From positions 992,001-1,056,000 of the forward strand of contig NZ_AP017929.1 of the NCBI RefSeq assembly GCF_002370355.1: DNA of 64,000 nt, read 5' to 3'. Positions 10,007-19,418 of the stretch are shown piece after piece. Position 1 is the first letter of the stretch, and each line of letters begins with the position of its first letter. A program made the position numbers and the translations under genes. Origin of the DNA: Latilactobacillus sakei subsp. sakei DSM 20017 = JCM 1157 (GTDB lineage: Bacteria; Bacillota; Bacilli; Lactobacillales; Lactobacillaceae). Under the pieces are notes generated by a model that was not told where the DNA came from, did not search any database, and worked only from the letters and a program-made list of their open reading frames with translations.

Positions 10007-10035
10007 TTGGCAACGCTTACATAAGCCGTTATGAT
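10007..10035 (+). promoter_or_regulatory. Promoter of the PTS EIIC gene
   Basis: TTGGCA - 17 bp - TATGAT. The -35 is embedded in a cre-like site. Confidence 0.75.
10008..10021 (+). promoter_or_regulatory. Catabolite responsive element (cre)
   Basis: TGGCAACGCTTACA matches the cre consensus TGWNANCGNTNWCA at all but one position. It overlaps the -35 box, so CcpA with HPr-Ser-P would repress. Confidence 0.8.
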
Positions 10036-10092
10036 AATACTTGTAATAGCAATTATATAGGCTTTTAAATAACAGGACAGGGAGTGAGATTT

Positions 10093-11388
10093 ATGGATTC
10101 ATTTATCAGTTTCATGGAGAAACGATTCTTACCAGTTGCTGCTAAAGTTGGGAACCAAAGACATCTAATTGCCATTCGGGATGCCTTTGTGACAACAATG
10201 CCGTTGATGATTTTAGGTGCTTTTGCGACCTTACTCAATAACTTACCAATTCCGGCATATACCAATTTTATGAATAGTGTTTTCTCAAAGACAGTTGGTA
10301 CCGGCGCGGACAAAGCTTACATTTGGACTAAATTTGGGGGGAACGCTTGGAGCGGGACATTTGCTATTTTGTCTGTCTTCATCGTTTTCCTAGTTGCCTA
10401 TAACTTAGGTAAGTCTTACGATGTTAATCCGCTAGCATCAGGCGTCACAGCATTAGGTTCTTTCTTTGCTGTTGGTGGCTTGGCTGGCATGGATTCAATG
10501 GGCTTATTCGTGGCCTTAATTGTCGCAATGATTTCAACTGAAATCCTCAGACGCTTATTAGGTAACAAACACTTGGTTATCAAGATGCCTGATGGGGTAC
10601 CACCTGCAGTTGCTAAATCATTTGCTGCTTTATTACCATCAATGATTACCATTTCTATTTTTGCATTATTCGCAACAATTTTATTAGGTTTTGGTATTGA
10701 AAATATCGTGACATCATTCTACAAAGCCGTTCAAGAACCATTCCAAGGGCTTGCAAACAGCTATCCTTCAGCTTTATTATTAGCATTCATTACACCATTC
10801 TTATGGTTCTTCGGGTTACACGGTGCCAACATGATCGAACCATTCATGCAAACTATCAATGCACCTGCTATTACAGCTAACATCACAGCGATTAAAGCTG
10901 GTAAAGTAGCCCCTTACATCGTTAACAAACCATTCTTTGATTCATTTGTTAACTTGGGTGGTACAGGCGCAACATTAGGTTTGATTTTCGCTATCTGGTT
11001 AGTTGGCCGTAAGAACAAACAATACATGGTTGTTGGTAACTTAAGTGCCGCACCTGGCGTTTTCAATATCAACGAACCATTAACTTTCGGCTTACCAATT
11101 GTATTAAATCCAATTCTATTCATTCCATATATTGTGACACCAATGGTCTTAGTGACAATTGCTTACTTTGCAACGAGCACAGGGTTAGTGCCAGCAGCAA
11201 CCATCATGCCACCTTGGGTAACACCACCAATTATCGGTGGGATTATGGCAACTGTTAGTTGGCAAGGCGGGGTTTTAGCCGCAGTTAACTTACTCGTTTC
11301 AACGATTATCTACTTGCCATTTATCAAGATTGCCACATCAATGGCATTAAAAGAAGAAGCAGCCCGTGAACAACAAGAAGCTGCCTAA
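10093..11388 (+). CDS. PTS sugar transporter subunit EIIC, cellobiose/lichenan type
   Basis: Polytopic permease component of a Lac/cellobiose-family PTS, 431 aa, imports a beta-glucoside or related sugar with phosphorylation supplied by EIIA/EIIB. The N-terminus MDSFISFMEKRFLPVAAKVGNQRHLIAIRDAF-like segment and FGLHGANMIEPFMQ are typical of CelB proteins. ATG 10093 is preferred to GTG 10084 because GGAG lies 8 bases before it. No EIIA, EIIB or glycosidase gene is adjacent, so it must borrow partners encoded elsewhere. The promoter carries a cre site. Substrate is not determined by sequence alone. Confidence 0.92.
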   Translation: MDSFISFMEKRFLPVAAKVGNQRHLIAIRDAFVTTMPLMILGAFATLLNNLPIPAYTNFMNSVFSKTVGTGADKAYIWTKFGGNAWSGTFAILSVFIVFLVAYNLGKSYDVNPLASGVTALGSFFAVGGLAGMDSMGLFVALIVAMISTEILRRLLGNKHLVIKMPDGVPPAVAKSFAALLPSMITISIFALFATILLGFGIENIVTSFYKAVQEPFQGLANSYPSALLLAFITPFLWFFGLHGANMIEPFMQTINAPAITANITAIKAGKVAPYIVNKPFFDSFVNLGGTGATLGLIFAIWLVGRKNKQYMVVGNLSAAPGVFNINEPLTFGLPIVLNPILFIPYIVTPMVLVTIAYFATSTGLVPAATIMPPWVTPPIIGGIMATVSWQGGVLAAVNLLVSTIIYLPFIKIATSMALKEEAAREQQEAA

Positions 11389-11391
11389 TAA

Positions 11392-11422
11392 AAAAGGAAG
11401 ACGCTTAGCGTCTTCCTTTTTT
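11392..11422. terminator. Bidirectional terminator between EIIC and lipoprotein genes
   Basis: AAGGAAGACGC-TTA-GCGTCTTCCTT, 11-bp perfect stem with A-run on one side and T-run on the other, serving two convergent genes. Confidence 0.93.
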
Positions 11423-12587
11423 AGTTTGTAACTGATTTATTTTCCGTAATTTGACCGGCAGTAACATCCGTCAAATAGTTGATACTAGCGCTCATACCGA
11501 CGATTGGAGCATCCGCTTTAGTGGTGATTGTTGAAGCAACCTCGCCAGGATATTTAGCATCCATCTGCTTGAAAATCGTGATACTTTGTTGCGGTAACTC
11601 TTTTTCAGAGACTTGGTCGCTTGTTTTTTGGTAGTCGGTCGCAAGACCTTCGCCAATGCGGACTAATTTTTGATTGTTAACAAAGAGGTAGAGGTACCCG
11701 ATACTATCGCCACTGGCAACTGATTTACCAGTGAGTTGGTAGCCAGCTTTGGCTGCAGAACTTTGCTGATCGGTGAACATCGCGCTTTTTCTAAGGGCGG
11801 CGGCCGATTCGGAAGCCAGCGATTGAATTGCGGAGCGTTCATAACTGTCATAGCGTTGTTGATAGAGGTAGCCGTCTTTGACGAGTACTTTGCCGCTATC
11901 GTTAGCGCTGGCCGTTGTGCCGGTTGCAGTCCAAGTACCATTTAACTGCGTTAAGGGGACTTGCGTTGTTTTTTGTTGGGTTGCGGTACTATTGAAGACT
12001 TCACCACGTTCTAGGGTTTGGGTGTGATCAGTCGTAATGTATTCGATATTAATAGTGTATAGGTGGTCGTCTTTGGCAATGACCGCTTCAGGAAGAACCA
12101 TCGTTTTAGTCTTTGTTTCTAGATAAATAAGATCATTTAAACTACCGATTTTGAAATTGGCACCTAATTTTTTGAGTGTCTGGTTAATTTGAGTGACCGA
12201 CATAAAGTGAAGATCATCTTGACCTTCTTTAGTAACGCTTTGTCGTGTTTTCCGAGACCAGGTTTTAAACGATACTTGATTGTAGACCACTGTATTACCA
12301 GAAATTTGACCTTGGCCGGTTGTCCAGTTAATTTGGGCATCGCTTCTGGTGGTCGGCGAGATGGTTAATTGCTCAGACACACCTTTGGTTGTTTGTTGTG
12401 AACCAACCCTTTTGCCGAAGGTCCAAGTTTGAGTGGCACCTTGGATGATTTTTTCTGTGGTTGGTTTGACGTTAGTGATGGTTGCTTGTTTCGTACTTTT
12501 GGTTGATTGGGTCGTTTTTTTAGCTTGAACACCACAGCCGGTAAGCAAGAGTAGTGAAGCGAGGGTTAAGATGATTGTTTTGCGCAT
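11421..12587 (-). CDS. Lipoprotein of unknown function (388 aa)
   Basis: Secreted, membrane-anchored protein: residues 1-19 form a type II signal peptide with lipobox LLTGC and Cys18 as the lipidated residue. The mature part is rich in Thr, Gln and Lys, has no further membrane segment, and contains a central LNGTWTATGT stretch followed by conserved-looking KVLVKDGYLYQQRYDSYERS. Similar small beta-rich domains occur in other lactobacillar lipoproteins, but I cannot name a function. It ends in the shared terminator and lies next to the Bce-type system; whether the two are linked is open. Confidence 0.85.
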   Translation of the reverse strand: MRKTIILTLASLLLLTGCGVQAKKTTQSTKSTKQATITNVKPTTEKIIQGATQTWTFGKRVGSQQTTKGVSEQLTISPTTRSDAQINWTTGQGQISGNTVVYNQVSFKTWSRKTRQSVTKEGQDDLHFMSVTQINQTLKKLGANFKIGSLNDLIYLETKTKTMVLPEAVIAKDDHLYTINIEYITTDHTQTLERGEVFNSTATQQKTTQVPLTQLNGTWTATGTTASANDSGKVLVKDGYLYQQRYDSYERSAIQSLASESAAALRKSAMFTDQQSSAAKAGYQLTGKSVASGDSIGYLYLFVNNQKLVRIGEGLATDYQKTSDQVSEKELPQQSITIFKQMDAKYPGEVASTITTKADAPIVGMSASINYLTDVTAGQITENKSVTN

Positions 12588-12618
12588 GCGTTGGTTCCTT
12601 TCGCTGGTTAATGTGCTT

Positions 12619-12627
12619 ATTATAACA
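12619..12627 (-). promoter_or_regulatory. Extended -10 promoter of the lipoprotein gene
   Basis: Minus strand TGTTATAAT (TGnTATAAT extended -10), about 30 bp before the ATG. No good -35 is seen. Confidence 0.6.
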
Positions 12628-12645
12628 GTTGCATGAGTCAGTGAA

Positions 12646-12692
12646 TAAAAAAATCGGCTAGTACCACCTTCAAAAAGGGGAACTAGCCGATT
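12646..12692 (-). terminator. Terminator of the two-component operon
   Basis: AATCGGCTAGT / ACTAGCCGATT 11-bp outer stem with a partly paired interior; on the minus strand it ends in a T-run. Lies just after the kinase gene. Confidence 0.85.
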
Positions 12693-12696
12693 ATAT

Positions 12697-13764
12697 TTAT
12701 CTAAAATGATTTTCTTTGCCCATCAAACGTTCACCGTCTGGATCATTATAGTAACTTAAAAAGGGAAAGAGTAATTTGAAAGTCGCACCATTTCCGGGCG
12801 TTGAGCTGGCATAAAGTTCGTGGCCAAGCTTGTTACTTAGCGATTTAGCGAGATAGAGGCCTAGGCCAGTTGAGCGCTGATTGGATTGACGCCCATTTTG
12901 CCCAGTGAAGCCTTTATCGAAGACGCGCGGTAAATCTTCAGCGGGAATACCGATACCAGAATCGCTGACACTAAGCCAGACACCTTGTTCATCATGCGCC
13001 AAATCAATTGTAATTTGCCCGTTTTGAGGCGTGTACTTCAAAGCATTGGAGACGATTTGATTCAGGATGAAGACTAACCATTTTGCATCTGTCAGTACGG
13101 TTTGCTCCTCACCAGTCAATTTGAATTGAATCCGATTTTGGATAAAATAGTTCCGATTTTGACGAATCGTTTGGTTAATAAGGGGTTTCAAGGCATATTC
13201 TTGGACCAAGTAGTCTTTAGAGAAACTATCAAGACGAGAATAATAGAGAACCTGTTCGACGTAGTGTTCGATTTGTACGAGCTCGTCGGTCAGTTGATTA
13301 AATTTCTCCTCTGGGATTTGATCTTCAATCGATTCAACCAACAATTGCGTTGCAGCAAGTGGCACTTTGCTTTCATGAACCCAGCCGTCAATGAAGTCTT
13401 TTTGATCTTGTTGAGCGTGCATCAAACGTTCGATGCTTTGTTGATGATAGTCTAATAGCGAATTAACGTATTTTTGAAAGTACTGTTTTTCAGCCGAAGT
13501 AGCGCCGGTTAGTGGCCAATTGAGGGCATCTTCTTTAGCGTTGAGGCGGATTTGAATTGTTCGAAACCATTTACGATGGTAGAGGTAAAGGCCAATCAAG
13601 AAAGCGCAAAAGAAAATCGTTAATAGGAAATCGAGGTACATCAAGGTTTCTTTGGCCAGGCGCATATGGGGATCTAGCCATAAGACGATGTCTAAGACAA
13701 ACATGCCACCAAAGAAGAATACGATGTGAAATAGATGATCACGAATAAATTTTTTAAAGGTCAT
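12697..13764 (-). CDS. Sensor histidine kinase, BceS-like intramembrane-sensing type
   Basis: Membrane kinase of 355 aa with two N-terminal helices (about residues 14-30 and 38-62) joined by only a few residues, the layout of intramembrane-sensing kinases that monitor a BceAB transporter. The HisKA region has FIDGWVHESKVPL (phospho-His), and the ATPase domain shows the N-box SNALKYTP, DSGIGI and a G-box (STGLGLYLAKSL). RBS AAGGAG lies before the ATG; the regulator gene ends 9 bp upstream, so the two are co-transcribed. The adjacent divergent BceAB-type transporter is the probable partner. Family role is resistance to cell-wall-active peptides; the inducer here is unknown. Confidence 0.93.
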   Translation of the reverse strand: MTFKKFIRDHLFHIVFFFGGMFVLDIVLWLDPHMRLAKETLMYLDFLLTIFFCAFLIGLYLYHRKWFRTIQIRLNAKEDALNWPLTGATSAEKQYFQKYVNSLLDYHQQSIERLMHAQQDQKDFIDGWVHESKVPLAATQLLVESIEDQIPEEKFNQLTDELVQIEHYVEQVLYYSRLDSFSKDYLVQEYALKPLINQTIRQNRNYFIQNRIQFKLTGEEQTVLTDAKWLVFILNQIVSNALKYTPQNGQITIDLAHDEQGVWLSVSDSGIGIPAEDLPRVFDKGFTGQNGRQSNQRSTGLGLYLAKSLSNKLGHELYASSTPGNGATFKLLFPFLSYYNDPDGERLMGKENHFR

Positions 13765-13773
13765 AATTGCTCC

Positions 13774-14448
13774 TTATGGGATGATGTAGCCTTGGCCGAT
13801 TTTAGTTTGAATATAGTCTTCTAAACCGGCTTGTTCGATTTTTTTACGCAGCCGATTGATATTGACGGTTAATGTATTGTCATCGACAAAACGTTCGTCG
13901 TCCCATAACGCCCGTAGGAGTTTTTCACGACTGACAATTTGACCGTGTTGGCGCATCAAAAATTGGAGTAACTTATATTCATTTTTAGAGAGGTCAACGA
14001 CAGTATCACCAACTTGAGCCCCACCACTTTGTAAGTTAATTAGAAGGCCGTTATGTTCGATGACGTCTGTATTTTGATCGACATAGTTATAGGTCCGGCG
14101 TAAAAGCGCATTGATTTTAGCGATTAAGACTTCCATTGAAAAGGGCTTGTTAACAAAATCATAGCCACCCATGTTCATTGACATCACCATATCCATATTA
14201 GTACTGCGGCTAGAGATGAAGATAATCGGCACTTTAGAAACTTCACGAATTTTACGACACCAATAGAAACCGTCATAGACGGGTAAATTGATATCTAGTA
14301 GGACTAAGTGGGGTTTATCCGTTAAAAAACGGTCAAAAATGGTATCGAAATCATCGGGGATAATGGCTTTTAACTGCCATTTCTCTAAGTTTTCAGCAAT
14401 CAAGTTAGCAATTGTAGGATCATCTTCAACAATCATAATTTCAAACAT
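13774..14448 (-). CDS. Response regulator, OmpR family, BceR-like
   Basis: 224-aa receiver plus winged-helix regulator. The receiver shows acidic residues EDD near the N-terminus, phospho-Asp in LVLLDINLP (about residue 53), the ISSRS segment and Lys in NKPF. The C-terminal DNA-binding domain carries LSKNEYKLLQFLMRQHGQIVSREKLL-type helices (split here by context) and ends GQGYIIP. First gene of a minus-strand operon with the kinase and divergent from the ABC transporter, which it probably activates. Confidence 0.94.
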   Translation of the reverse strand: MFEIMIVEDDPTIANLIAENLEKWQLKAIIPDDFDTIFDRFLTDKPHLVLLDINLPVYDGFYWCRKIREVSKVPIIFISSRSTNMDMVMSMNMGGYDFVNKPFSMEVLIAKINALLRRTYNYVDQNTDVIEHNGLLINLQSGGAQVGDTVVDLSKNEYKLLQFLMRQHGQIVSREKLLRALWDDERFVDDNTLTVNINRLRKKIEQAGLEDYIQTKIGQGYIIP

Positions 14449-14587
14449 AATAAGCGCTCCTCAGACATAATTAAGTTCATAGTACCGATTTTTAAGTTAA
14501 AAGACAACCAACTAAGGTCTGATTAAATGGGTTTTTTGGTAAAACTCTGCTAAAATGTAAAGCAAGTTAATTCGGGAGTGTGACAAA

Positions 14588-15364
14588 ATGACAGTGGTAG
14601 CCGTTCAACAAGTTTCTAAAGTTTATGGCCATCGGTTTAATCTGGTGAATGCGTTAAATAATATTTCCTTTGAGATTGAAGAAGGGGAGTTCGTCGGCAT
14701 CATGGGACCTTCTGGTGCTGGTAAAACGACGCTTTTAAATATGATTGCGACGATTGATCGGCCAACACATGGGCAAGTAATGATCAAAAATCAAGTTGTG
14801 ACGAAAATGCGTGAGGCTAAGTTAGCCAATTTTAGACGACATGATTTAGGCTTTATTTTTCAGGACTTTAATTTATTGGATTCGCTGACGGTTAGGGAAA
14901 ATATTTTGTTACCGTTAGCGTTAGATAAGATGAGCGTCGCCTTAATCGAAAAGCGACTCGCCCAAGTGACACAAGTTCTCGGGATTGGGGGTCTATTAGA
15001 CCGCTATCCAGATGAAATCTCAATCGGGCAACGGCAACGGGTCGCGTGTGGTCGGGCGATGATTACCAATCCTACTTTATTGTTGGCTGATGAACCAACA
15101 GGGAGCTTGGATTCAAAATCGGCAACCGAACTTTTGCGGTATCTAACGGAAATTAATCATCAGGAGAAGACAACAATCCTATTAGTAACGCATGATGCGT
15201 TTACGGCAAGTTATTGCCGGCGGATTCTCTTCATCAAAGACGGTCAGCTATTTTCTGAGATTGTCCGCAGTGGTGATCGACAACAGTTCTTTAATCAAAT
15301 CATTGATATGCAGGCGACAATTGGTGGGGGAGGTCGCTACAATGCTGTTACGACTCCTCGTTAG
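14588..15364 (+). CDS. ABC transporter ATP-binding protein, BceA-like
   Basis: 258-aa ATPase of the MacB/BceA type. Walker [11 protein letters not shown]-loop [13 protein letters not shown] signature variant [13 protein letters not shown], Walker [13 protein letters not shown] and H-loop VTHD are all present. The signature begins SIGQ rather than LSGGQ, as commonly seen in Bce-type ATPases. RBS GGGAGTG precedes the ATG. It overlaps the permease gene by 23 bp and is divergent from the two-component genes, the classic Bce module arrangement for bacitracin- or lantibiotic-type peptide detoxification. Confidence 0.94.
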   Translation: MTVVAVQQVSKVYGHRFNLVNALNNISFEIEEGEFVGIMGPSGAGKTTLLNMIATIDRPTHGQVMIKNQVVTKMREAKLANFRRHDLGFIFQDFNLLDSLTVRENILLPLALDKMSVALIEKRLAQVTQVLGIGGLLDRYPDEISIGQRQRVACGRAMITNPTLLLADEPTGSLDSKSATELLRYLTEINHQEKTTILLVTHDAFTASYCRRILFIKDGQLFSEIVRSGDRQQFFNQIIDMQATIGGGGRYNAVTTPR

Positions 15365-17441
15365 AAGTACGATTAATCGGGCCCGCGATTACGCGGCGTA
15401 CTTGATGGCCTGTATTATGGCGATTGTTGTTTACTTTTGTTTTACGGCTATCAAAACTGATCCGGTGTTGTCTAAACTAAAATCGGCGGGTGAACGCTTA
15501 ATTTTTGGTGGGACGATTCAAATTGCCAGCATCATTATCATTTTATTTGCGGCCTTTTTCCTAGCGTATGCCAATCTATTTTTTATGAAGAAACGGCGAC
15601 AGGAAATCGGAATACTCAGTGTAATGGGGGTTACGCGTCTGCAGATTAGTGTGGTATTCTTCGCCGAAAGTTTAGTAATCGGAACGATTGCACTGTTGAT
15701 TGGTCTGTTTTTCGGAATCTTTTTATCAAAGTTATTTGGGATGTTACTATTACGGATGATGGGCATCAGCGTCGCAATCCCGTTTTTAATCTCCTGGGGA
15801 GCTATTAAGCAGACGACGATTACTTTCGGTTTGCTGTTCTTATTAACTGGCCTATTAAATAGTAGTTTAATTTTTCGCTATCAACTAGTGGATTTATTGC
15901 ACCCAACCGAGTTTAGCCGCAAAATACGGCGCCCTAATTGGTTAACAACCATCTGGGGAATAATCGGCATTGTTTTGATTATCAGTGGTTATTATTTAGC
16001 GGAACGTATTTTAGTGCTGATGCCCGAACTTGAACGGCGTTATGGCTATGGTATTGATGCGGGGTATTTGGGTGCCATTTTGTGGTTTGAAGTCATCGGG
16101 ACACTTGCCTTTTTCCAAGCGTATACGCAGATTTGGCTCCGAATTGAACGCCATTGGAAACGACTCTATTATCGGGGCACACATTTATTGAGTGTGACGA
16201 ATCTGAGCTATCGGTTTAAGAAAAACGCGAAAACATTGTGGATGATTACCATTCTAAGCGCTGTGACGATTACAGCGTTGGGGAGCGCAGCGATGATCTA
16301 TACATTTAGCCAAAAGACATTGCGTGAAAATATTCCCGCAGATATTATTTATTCTAAATATCAAAAAAAGGGTGTCGAACAAATTTTACGGGCGCATCAG
16401 GTTACACCAAAAAAAATCACAGAGACTACCTATAAAATTGTCGATGCCCAATTTGAACTGGCAACGCCCTTGTTAAGTGATTCAATGACGCGTGCTGGCG
16501 CTACTGGTGTTTTACCATTATCGCGATATAATGCGTTGATGGCTCAACAATTTAAGCTTCCAGCAACGCCATTACGGCCTAATGAGGCGATTGCGATGAT
16601 TGATTTACCGCTAACGATGATTAAGATGCCACATCATAAACGGTTAGCGCATGCCAATCAACAAGGAATTCCTCTGCAGATTAAGCAACCGGAGTTACCA
16701 CAGCTCCGCATTATTCATCTTCGGCGGTTATTTCCAAATGGCGTATCGGTTAATTTTTACGGCTCACTGAATATGGTTGCTGTGCCAGATCAATATTACG
16801 ATCAAATCAAGCCGGCTACTATTGACCATGTCTATGCGCTTGATCTAACGCCTAAGCAACGACGCGATAAAAAACTGATGAAGTCGTTTTTTAAGCTTTC
16901 ACAAGATACGAAAAAACGGAGCTATCTAACAGCTGTTAGAAATGAAAATGGCTTTAAACGCTATCGAGTGACGACTAAAGAAGAACGAAGTGGTTTTGTC
17001 CGTGCTGATTTATTATTACGCAAGCCTAATCAGGACCGTGCGAATGCCAACTTTGGTTTTTATATGTATATTGCCTTATTTATCGCATTGACGTTCATGC
17101 TGGCAACTGGGAGCATCATCATGCTGAAACAATTATCAGAAGCCCAAGAAGAAATTTTGCAGTATAAAACCTTAAAACGAATTGGCATGACTTATTCGGA
17201 AATCAAACGCACGATTTATTTCCAAATTCTGATTATCTTTTTATTGCCGATTATTCTGGGGACCTTGCACGCGATTTTTGCGATTCGATTATTGAGTTTG
17301 TTTTTGGATAATCCTGGGTTACAATTAGTCTATATTGTGTGCGGCATTTTCATTATGATTTATTTTGTGTTCTATCTGGTAACTGCCGAAATCTACAATC
17401 GCATCGTCAATATACCGTTAAATGACGATGTACTATATTAA
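15342..17441 (+). CDS. ABC transporter permease, BceB-like (FtsX family)
   Basis: 699-aa permease partner of the preceding ATPase. ATG 15342 is chosen because GGGGAGGT lies just upstream; it starts inside the 3' end of the ATPase gene. The frame is open 50 codons further upstream, but those codons only shadow the ATPase gene. The layout fits ten helices: four near residues 20-190, others around 215-300 and 325-350, a large extracellular loop around residues 365-570 that is the peptide-sensing part in the family, and three C-terminal helices in an FtsX domain. Part of the Bce-type resistance module. Confidence 0.93.
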   Translation: MLLRLLVRSTINRARDYAAYLMACIMAIVVYFCFTAIKTDPVLSKLKSAGERLIFGGTIQIASIIIILFAAFFLAYANLFFMKKRRQEIGILSVMGVTRLQISVVFFAESLVIGTIALLIGLFFGIFLSKLFGMLLLRMMGISVAIPFLISWGAIKQTTITFGLLFLLTGLLNSSLIFRYQLVDLLHPTEFSRKIRRPNWLTTIWGIIGIVLIISGYYLAERILVLMPELERRYGYGIDAGYLGAILWFEVIGTLAFFQAYTQIWLRIERHWKRLYYRGTHLLSVTNLSYRFKKNAKTLWMITILSAVTITALGSAAMIYTFSQKTLRENIPADIIYSKYQKKGVEQILRAHQVTPKKITETTYKIVDAQFELATPLLSDSMTRAGATGVLPLSRYNALMAQQFKLPATPLRPNEAIAMIDLPLTMIKMPHHKRLAHANQQGIPLQIKQPELPQLRIIHLRRLFPNGVSVNFYGSLNMVAVPDQYYDQIKPATIDHVYALDLTPKQRRDKKLMKSFFKLSQDTKKRSYLTAVRNENGFKRYRVTTKEERSGFVRADLLLRKPNQDRANANFGFYMYIALFIALTFMLATGSIIMLKQLSEAQEEILQYKTLKRIGMTYSEIKRTIYFQILIIFLLPIILGTLHAIFAIRLLSLFLDNPGLQLVYIVCGIFIMIYFVFYLVTAEIYNRIVNIPLNDDVLY

Positions 17442-17458
17442 GCTCGGAGGAAAATTTT

Positions 17459-18244
17459 TTGCAATTAAGAACTTATCGTGCAACTGCGCGGCAACTATTA
17501 AAAGGCCACTGGCAGATGATGGCAACCTTAGTGATTATCTGGCTATTAGTCGAAATGGGGACCGATACGCTGTTGCAAAGCTTATTCGAGACAAATTCAT
17601 TTGGTTATCAAATGTTAAATACGTTTGCCAACTATTTATTTTATTTTGTCTTTTTAAACGCTGTTTTCTTAGCGGCGTATAAATTAACAATCAAAAAAGA
17701 AACGCGTCTCAGCGATACATTAGTATTGTTCCGACCACCGTTTTATACGCATCTGATTATCTTAAACTTCATTCAACAATTATTAAATTGGGCATTAACA
17801 TTTATTGGTTTAGCACCATTTCACCAGTTAATCAGCTGGCAACGGGTTTTCCGTTATACGTATAATGGCATCACATCAATGGCACCTTATATTATGCAGA
17901 TTAGTCAGAATCCAAAACAATATACGACTGTTTTGGCATTCTTGTTGGTGATTCTAGCAATCACCTTCTTGCAACCATTAATTTTGATGTACTATCAAAT
18001 CTTAGTGTTGATCAAATTTGATTTTCCACAGGTTTCAATGCGGATGCTACTATCCTTGTCAGTACTCATCTTAAAAGGCCACTGGTTGAAATTATTAGGA
18101 TTGGGGTTATCATTCATTGGCTGGGAATTGTTAGTCTACTTGACAGCCGGCATCGGTTTCATCTGGTTCTATCCATATTTAATCGTCAGTGTGACGGCCT
18201 TTTATCAAGATATTAAGCAACAACGCATTCAAATTATTCAATAG
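17459..18244 (+). CDS. DUF975-type integral membrane protein
   Basis: 261 aa with about five or six hydrophobic helices; N-terminus MQLRTYRATARQLLKGHWQM resembles the DUF975 (YciC-like) family of unknown function. It starts at TTG, 8 bases after CGGAGG, and there is no ATG nearby that would keep the conserved N-terminus. It begins 17 bp after the BceB-like permease and ends in a terminator, so it is probably the last gene of the transporter operon; its possible part in peptide resistance is inference from position only. Confidence 0.85.
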   Translation: MQLRTYRATARQLLKGHWQMMATLVIIWLLVEMGTDTLLQSLFETNSFGYQMLNTFANYLFYFVFLNAVFLAAYKLTIKKETRLSDTLVLFRPPFYTHLIILNFIQQLLNWALTFIGLAPFHQLISWQRVFRYTYNGITSMAPYIMQISQNPKQYTTVLAFLLVILAITFLQPLILMYYQILVLIKFDFPQVSMRMLLSLSVLILKGHWLKLLGLGLSFIGWELLVYLTAGIGFIWFYPYLIVSVTAFYQDIKQQRIQIIQ

Positions 18245-18249
18245 TAAAG

Positions 18250-18279
18250 AAGGATTGGCTAACATGCCAATCCTTTTTT
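18250..18279 (+). terminator. Terminator of the Bce-type transporter operon
   Basis: AAGGATTGGC - TAACAT - GCCAATCCTT perfect 10-bp stem followed by T-run. Confidence 0.93.
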
Positions 18280-18373
18280 GATGCTTAAAAAACGCTAAAT
18301 ATTTAAAAACAAGGGTGCAATATAATTGGCTAGTGAGCTACTATAGAGGAAGATAGAAAGGTGGTTCATTAAA

Positions 18374-19114
18374 ATGGAATTAACAGTTTTAGGTTATTAT
18401 GGCGGTTATCCATATGCGGGGGTCGGCACAAGTAGTTATCTCTTAACGAGTGGCGATTATCATTTATTACTCGATTGCGGGAGCGGCGCACTCTTGGCAC
18501 TCGAAAAAGAACTTGATCCACTCCAATTAGATGCCGTCTTGTTGACGCATTATCACCACGATCACATCGCAGATGTCGGCGTTTTACAATATTACTGGCA
18601 ACTACAAGCAGGTCAAAAGAAAGAACCCATATTGCCAATTTATGGGCATTTACAAGATCCATTGCACTTTGGTAGCCTAACCTTACCAAATGTAACGCAA
18701 GGTTTTGGTTATCAAGAAGATATTACGTTGCAACTCGGACCATTGAAAGTCACGTTTAAGCGGACTGAACATCCAGTACCAGCCTTTGCCGTTCGAATTG
18801 AAGAAGAAACAACCGGCAAGGTTTTAGTCTTTACAGCAGATACGGCCTACTTCCCAGGGTTAGCTGAGTTCTGTCAGGGTGCTGATTTATTGATGACTGA
18901 CACTAACTTCTTAGCTGATCGCACAGGAAAAATGGCGCACATGACGACGACGCAATCAGCAAACCTTGCACAGATTAGCGGCGTTAAACAATTATTGCTA
19001 ACGCATTTACCACAAGCTGTCACACCAGAGACTTTATTGGCACAAGCTAAAACAGTAATCACGACAATTCCGGTCACAATTGCCGAACAGGGTTTGACAA
19101 TTAAAATAGACTAG
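18374..19114 (+). CDS. MBL-fold metallo-hydrolase (RNase Z-like, YhfI type)
   Basis: 246-aa metallo-beta-lactamase-fold enzyme. The zinc motif HxHxDH is present as His59, His61, Asp63 and His64, with later ligands in RTEHPVP (about residue 137), FTADTAY and LLTHLPQ. This resembles B. subtilis YhfI and RNase Z relatives, but the exosite arm of tRNA-processing RNase Z is not evident, so the substrate is unknown. RBS AAAGGTGG lies before the ATG. Monocistronic by spacing. Confidence 0.9.
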   Translation: MELTVLGYYGGYPYAGVGTSSYLLTSGDYHLLLDCGSGALLALEKELDPLQLDAVLLTHYHHDHIADVGVLQYYWQLQAGQKKEPILPIYGHLQDPLHFGSLTLPNVTQGFGYQEDITLQLGPLKVTFKRTEHPVPAFAVRIEEETTGKVLVFTADTAYFPGLAEFCQGADLLMTDTNFLADRTGKMAHMTTTQSANLAQISGVKQLLLTHLPQAVTPETLLAQAKTVITTIPVTIAEQGLTIKID

Positions 19115-19250
19115 GTTAGAATAGGTCTTGTTGTTAGCTTACAAAAAATAAGTTAAATATTATGAGAACGATACGCTGGTATAATTTTTTTTAAATGGTA
19201 AGGATAAATTTTTAAAAGGGGCAATAAGTTCAAAGTGTGATATGAGTGGA

Positions 19251-19278
19251 TTGAAACGCTTTTATTGAACATTATAGA
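19251..19278 (+). promoter_or_regulatory. Candidate spxA promoter
   Basis: TTGAAA - 16 bp - TATAGA, the best -35/-10 pair in the region. Transcripts would carry a leader of about 155 nt. Confidence 0.55.
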
Positions 19279-19381
19279 ACTATTAGTCTAATAGAAAAGA
19301 TTAATATTTAATTAGAAATTAAGGAAATTAACTAGTTTTTACTGGTCGTTTCGCGTATAATAAGTTCTTGTAAGAGAGAGA

Positions 19382-19418
19382 ATGAGACGGAGATGGGTTA
19401 TTTCATAGCCGCTCTCAT
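19382..19418 (+). other. Hairpin in the spxA leader
   Basis: ATGAGACGG (19382-19390) pairs with CCGCTCTCAT (19409-19418) with one bulge. No T-run follows, so it is not a terminator; it ends about 8 bases before the RBS AAAGGAGA and could affect translation or stability. Confidence 0.5.

Noticed and set aside
14485..14525. AGAC-N11-GTCT dyad between the response regulator and BceA-like genes
   Set aside because: Only four bases per half; too weak to call a regulator site.
19249..19265. Possible cre site around TTGAAACGCTTTTATT
   Set aside because: The CG core resembles cre, but the flanking TG and CA are out of register with the consensus; the promoter reading TTGAAA is better.
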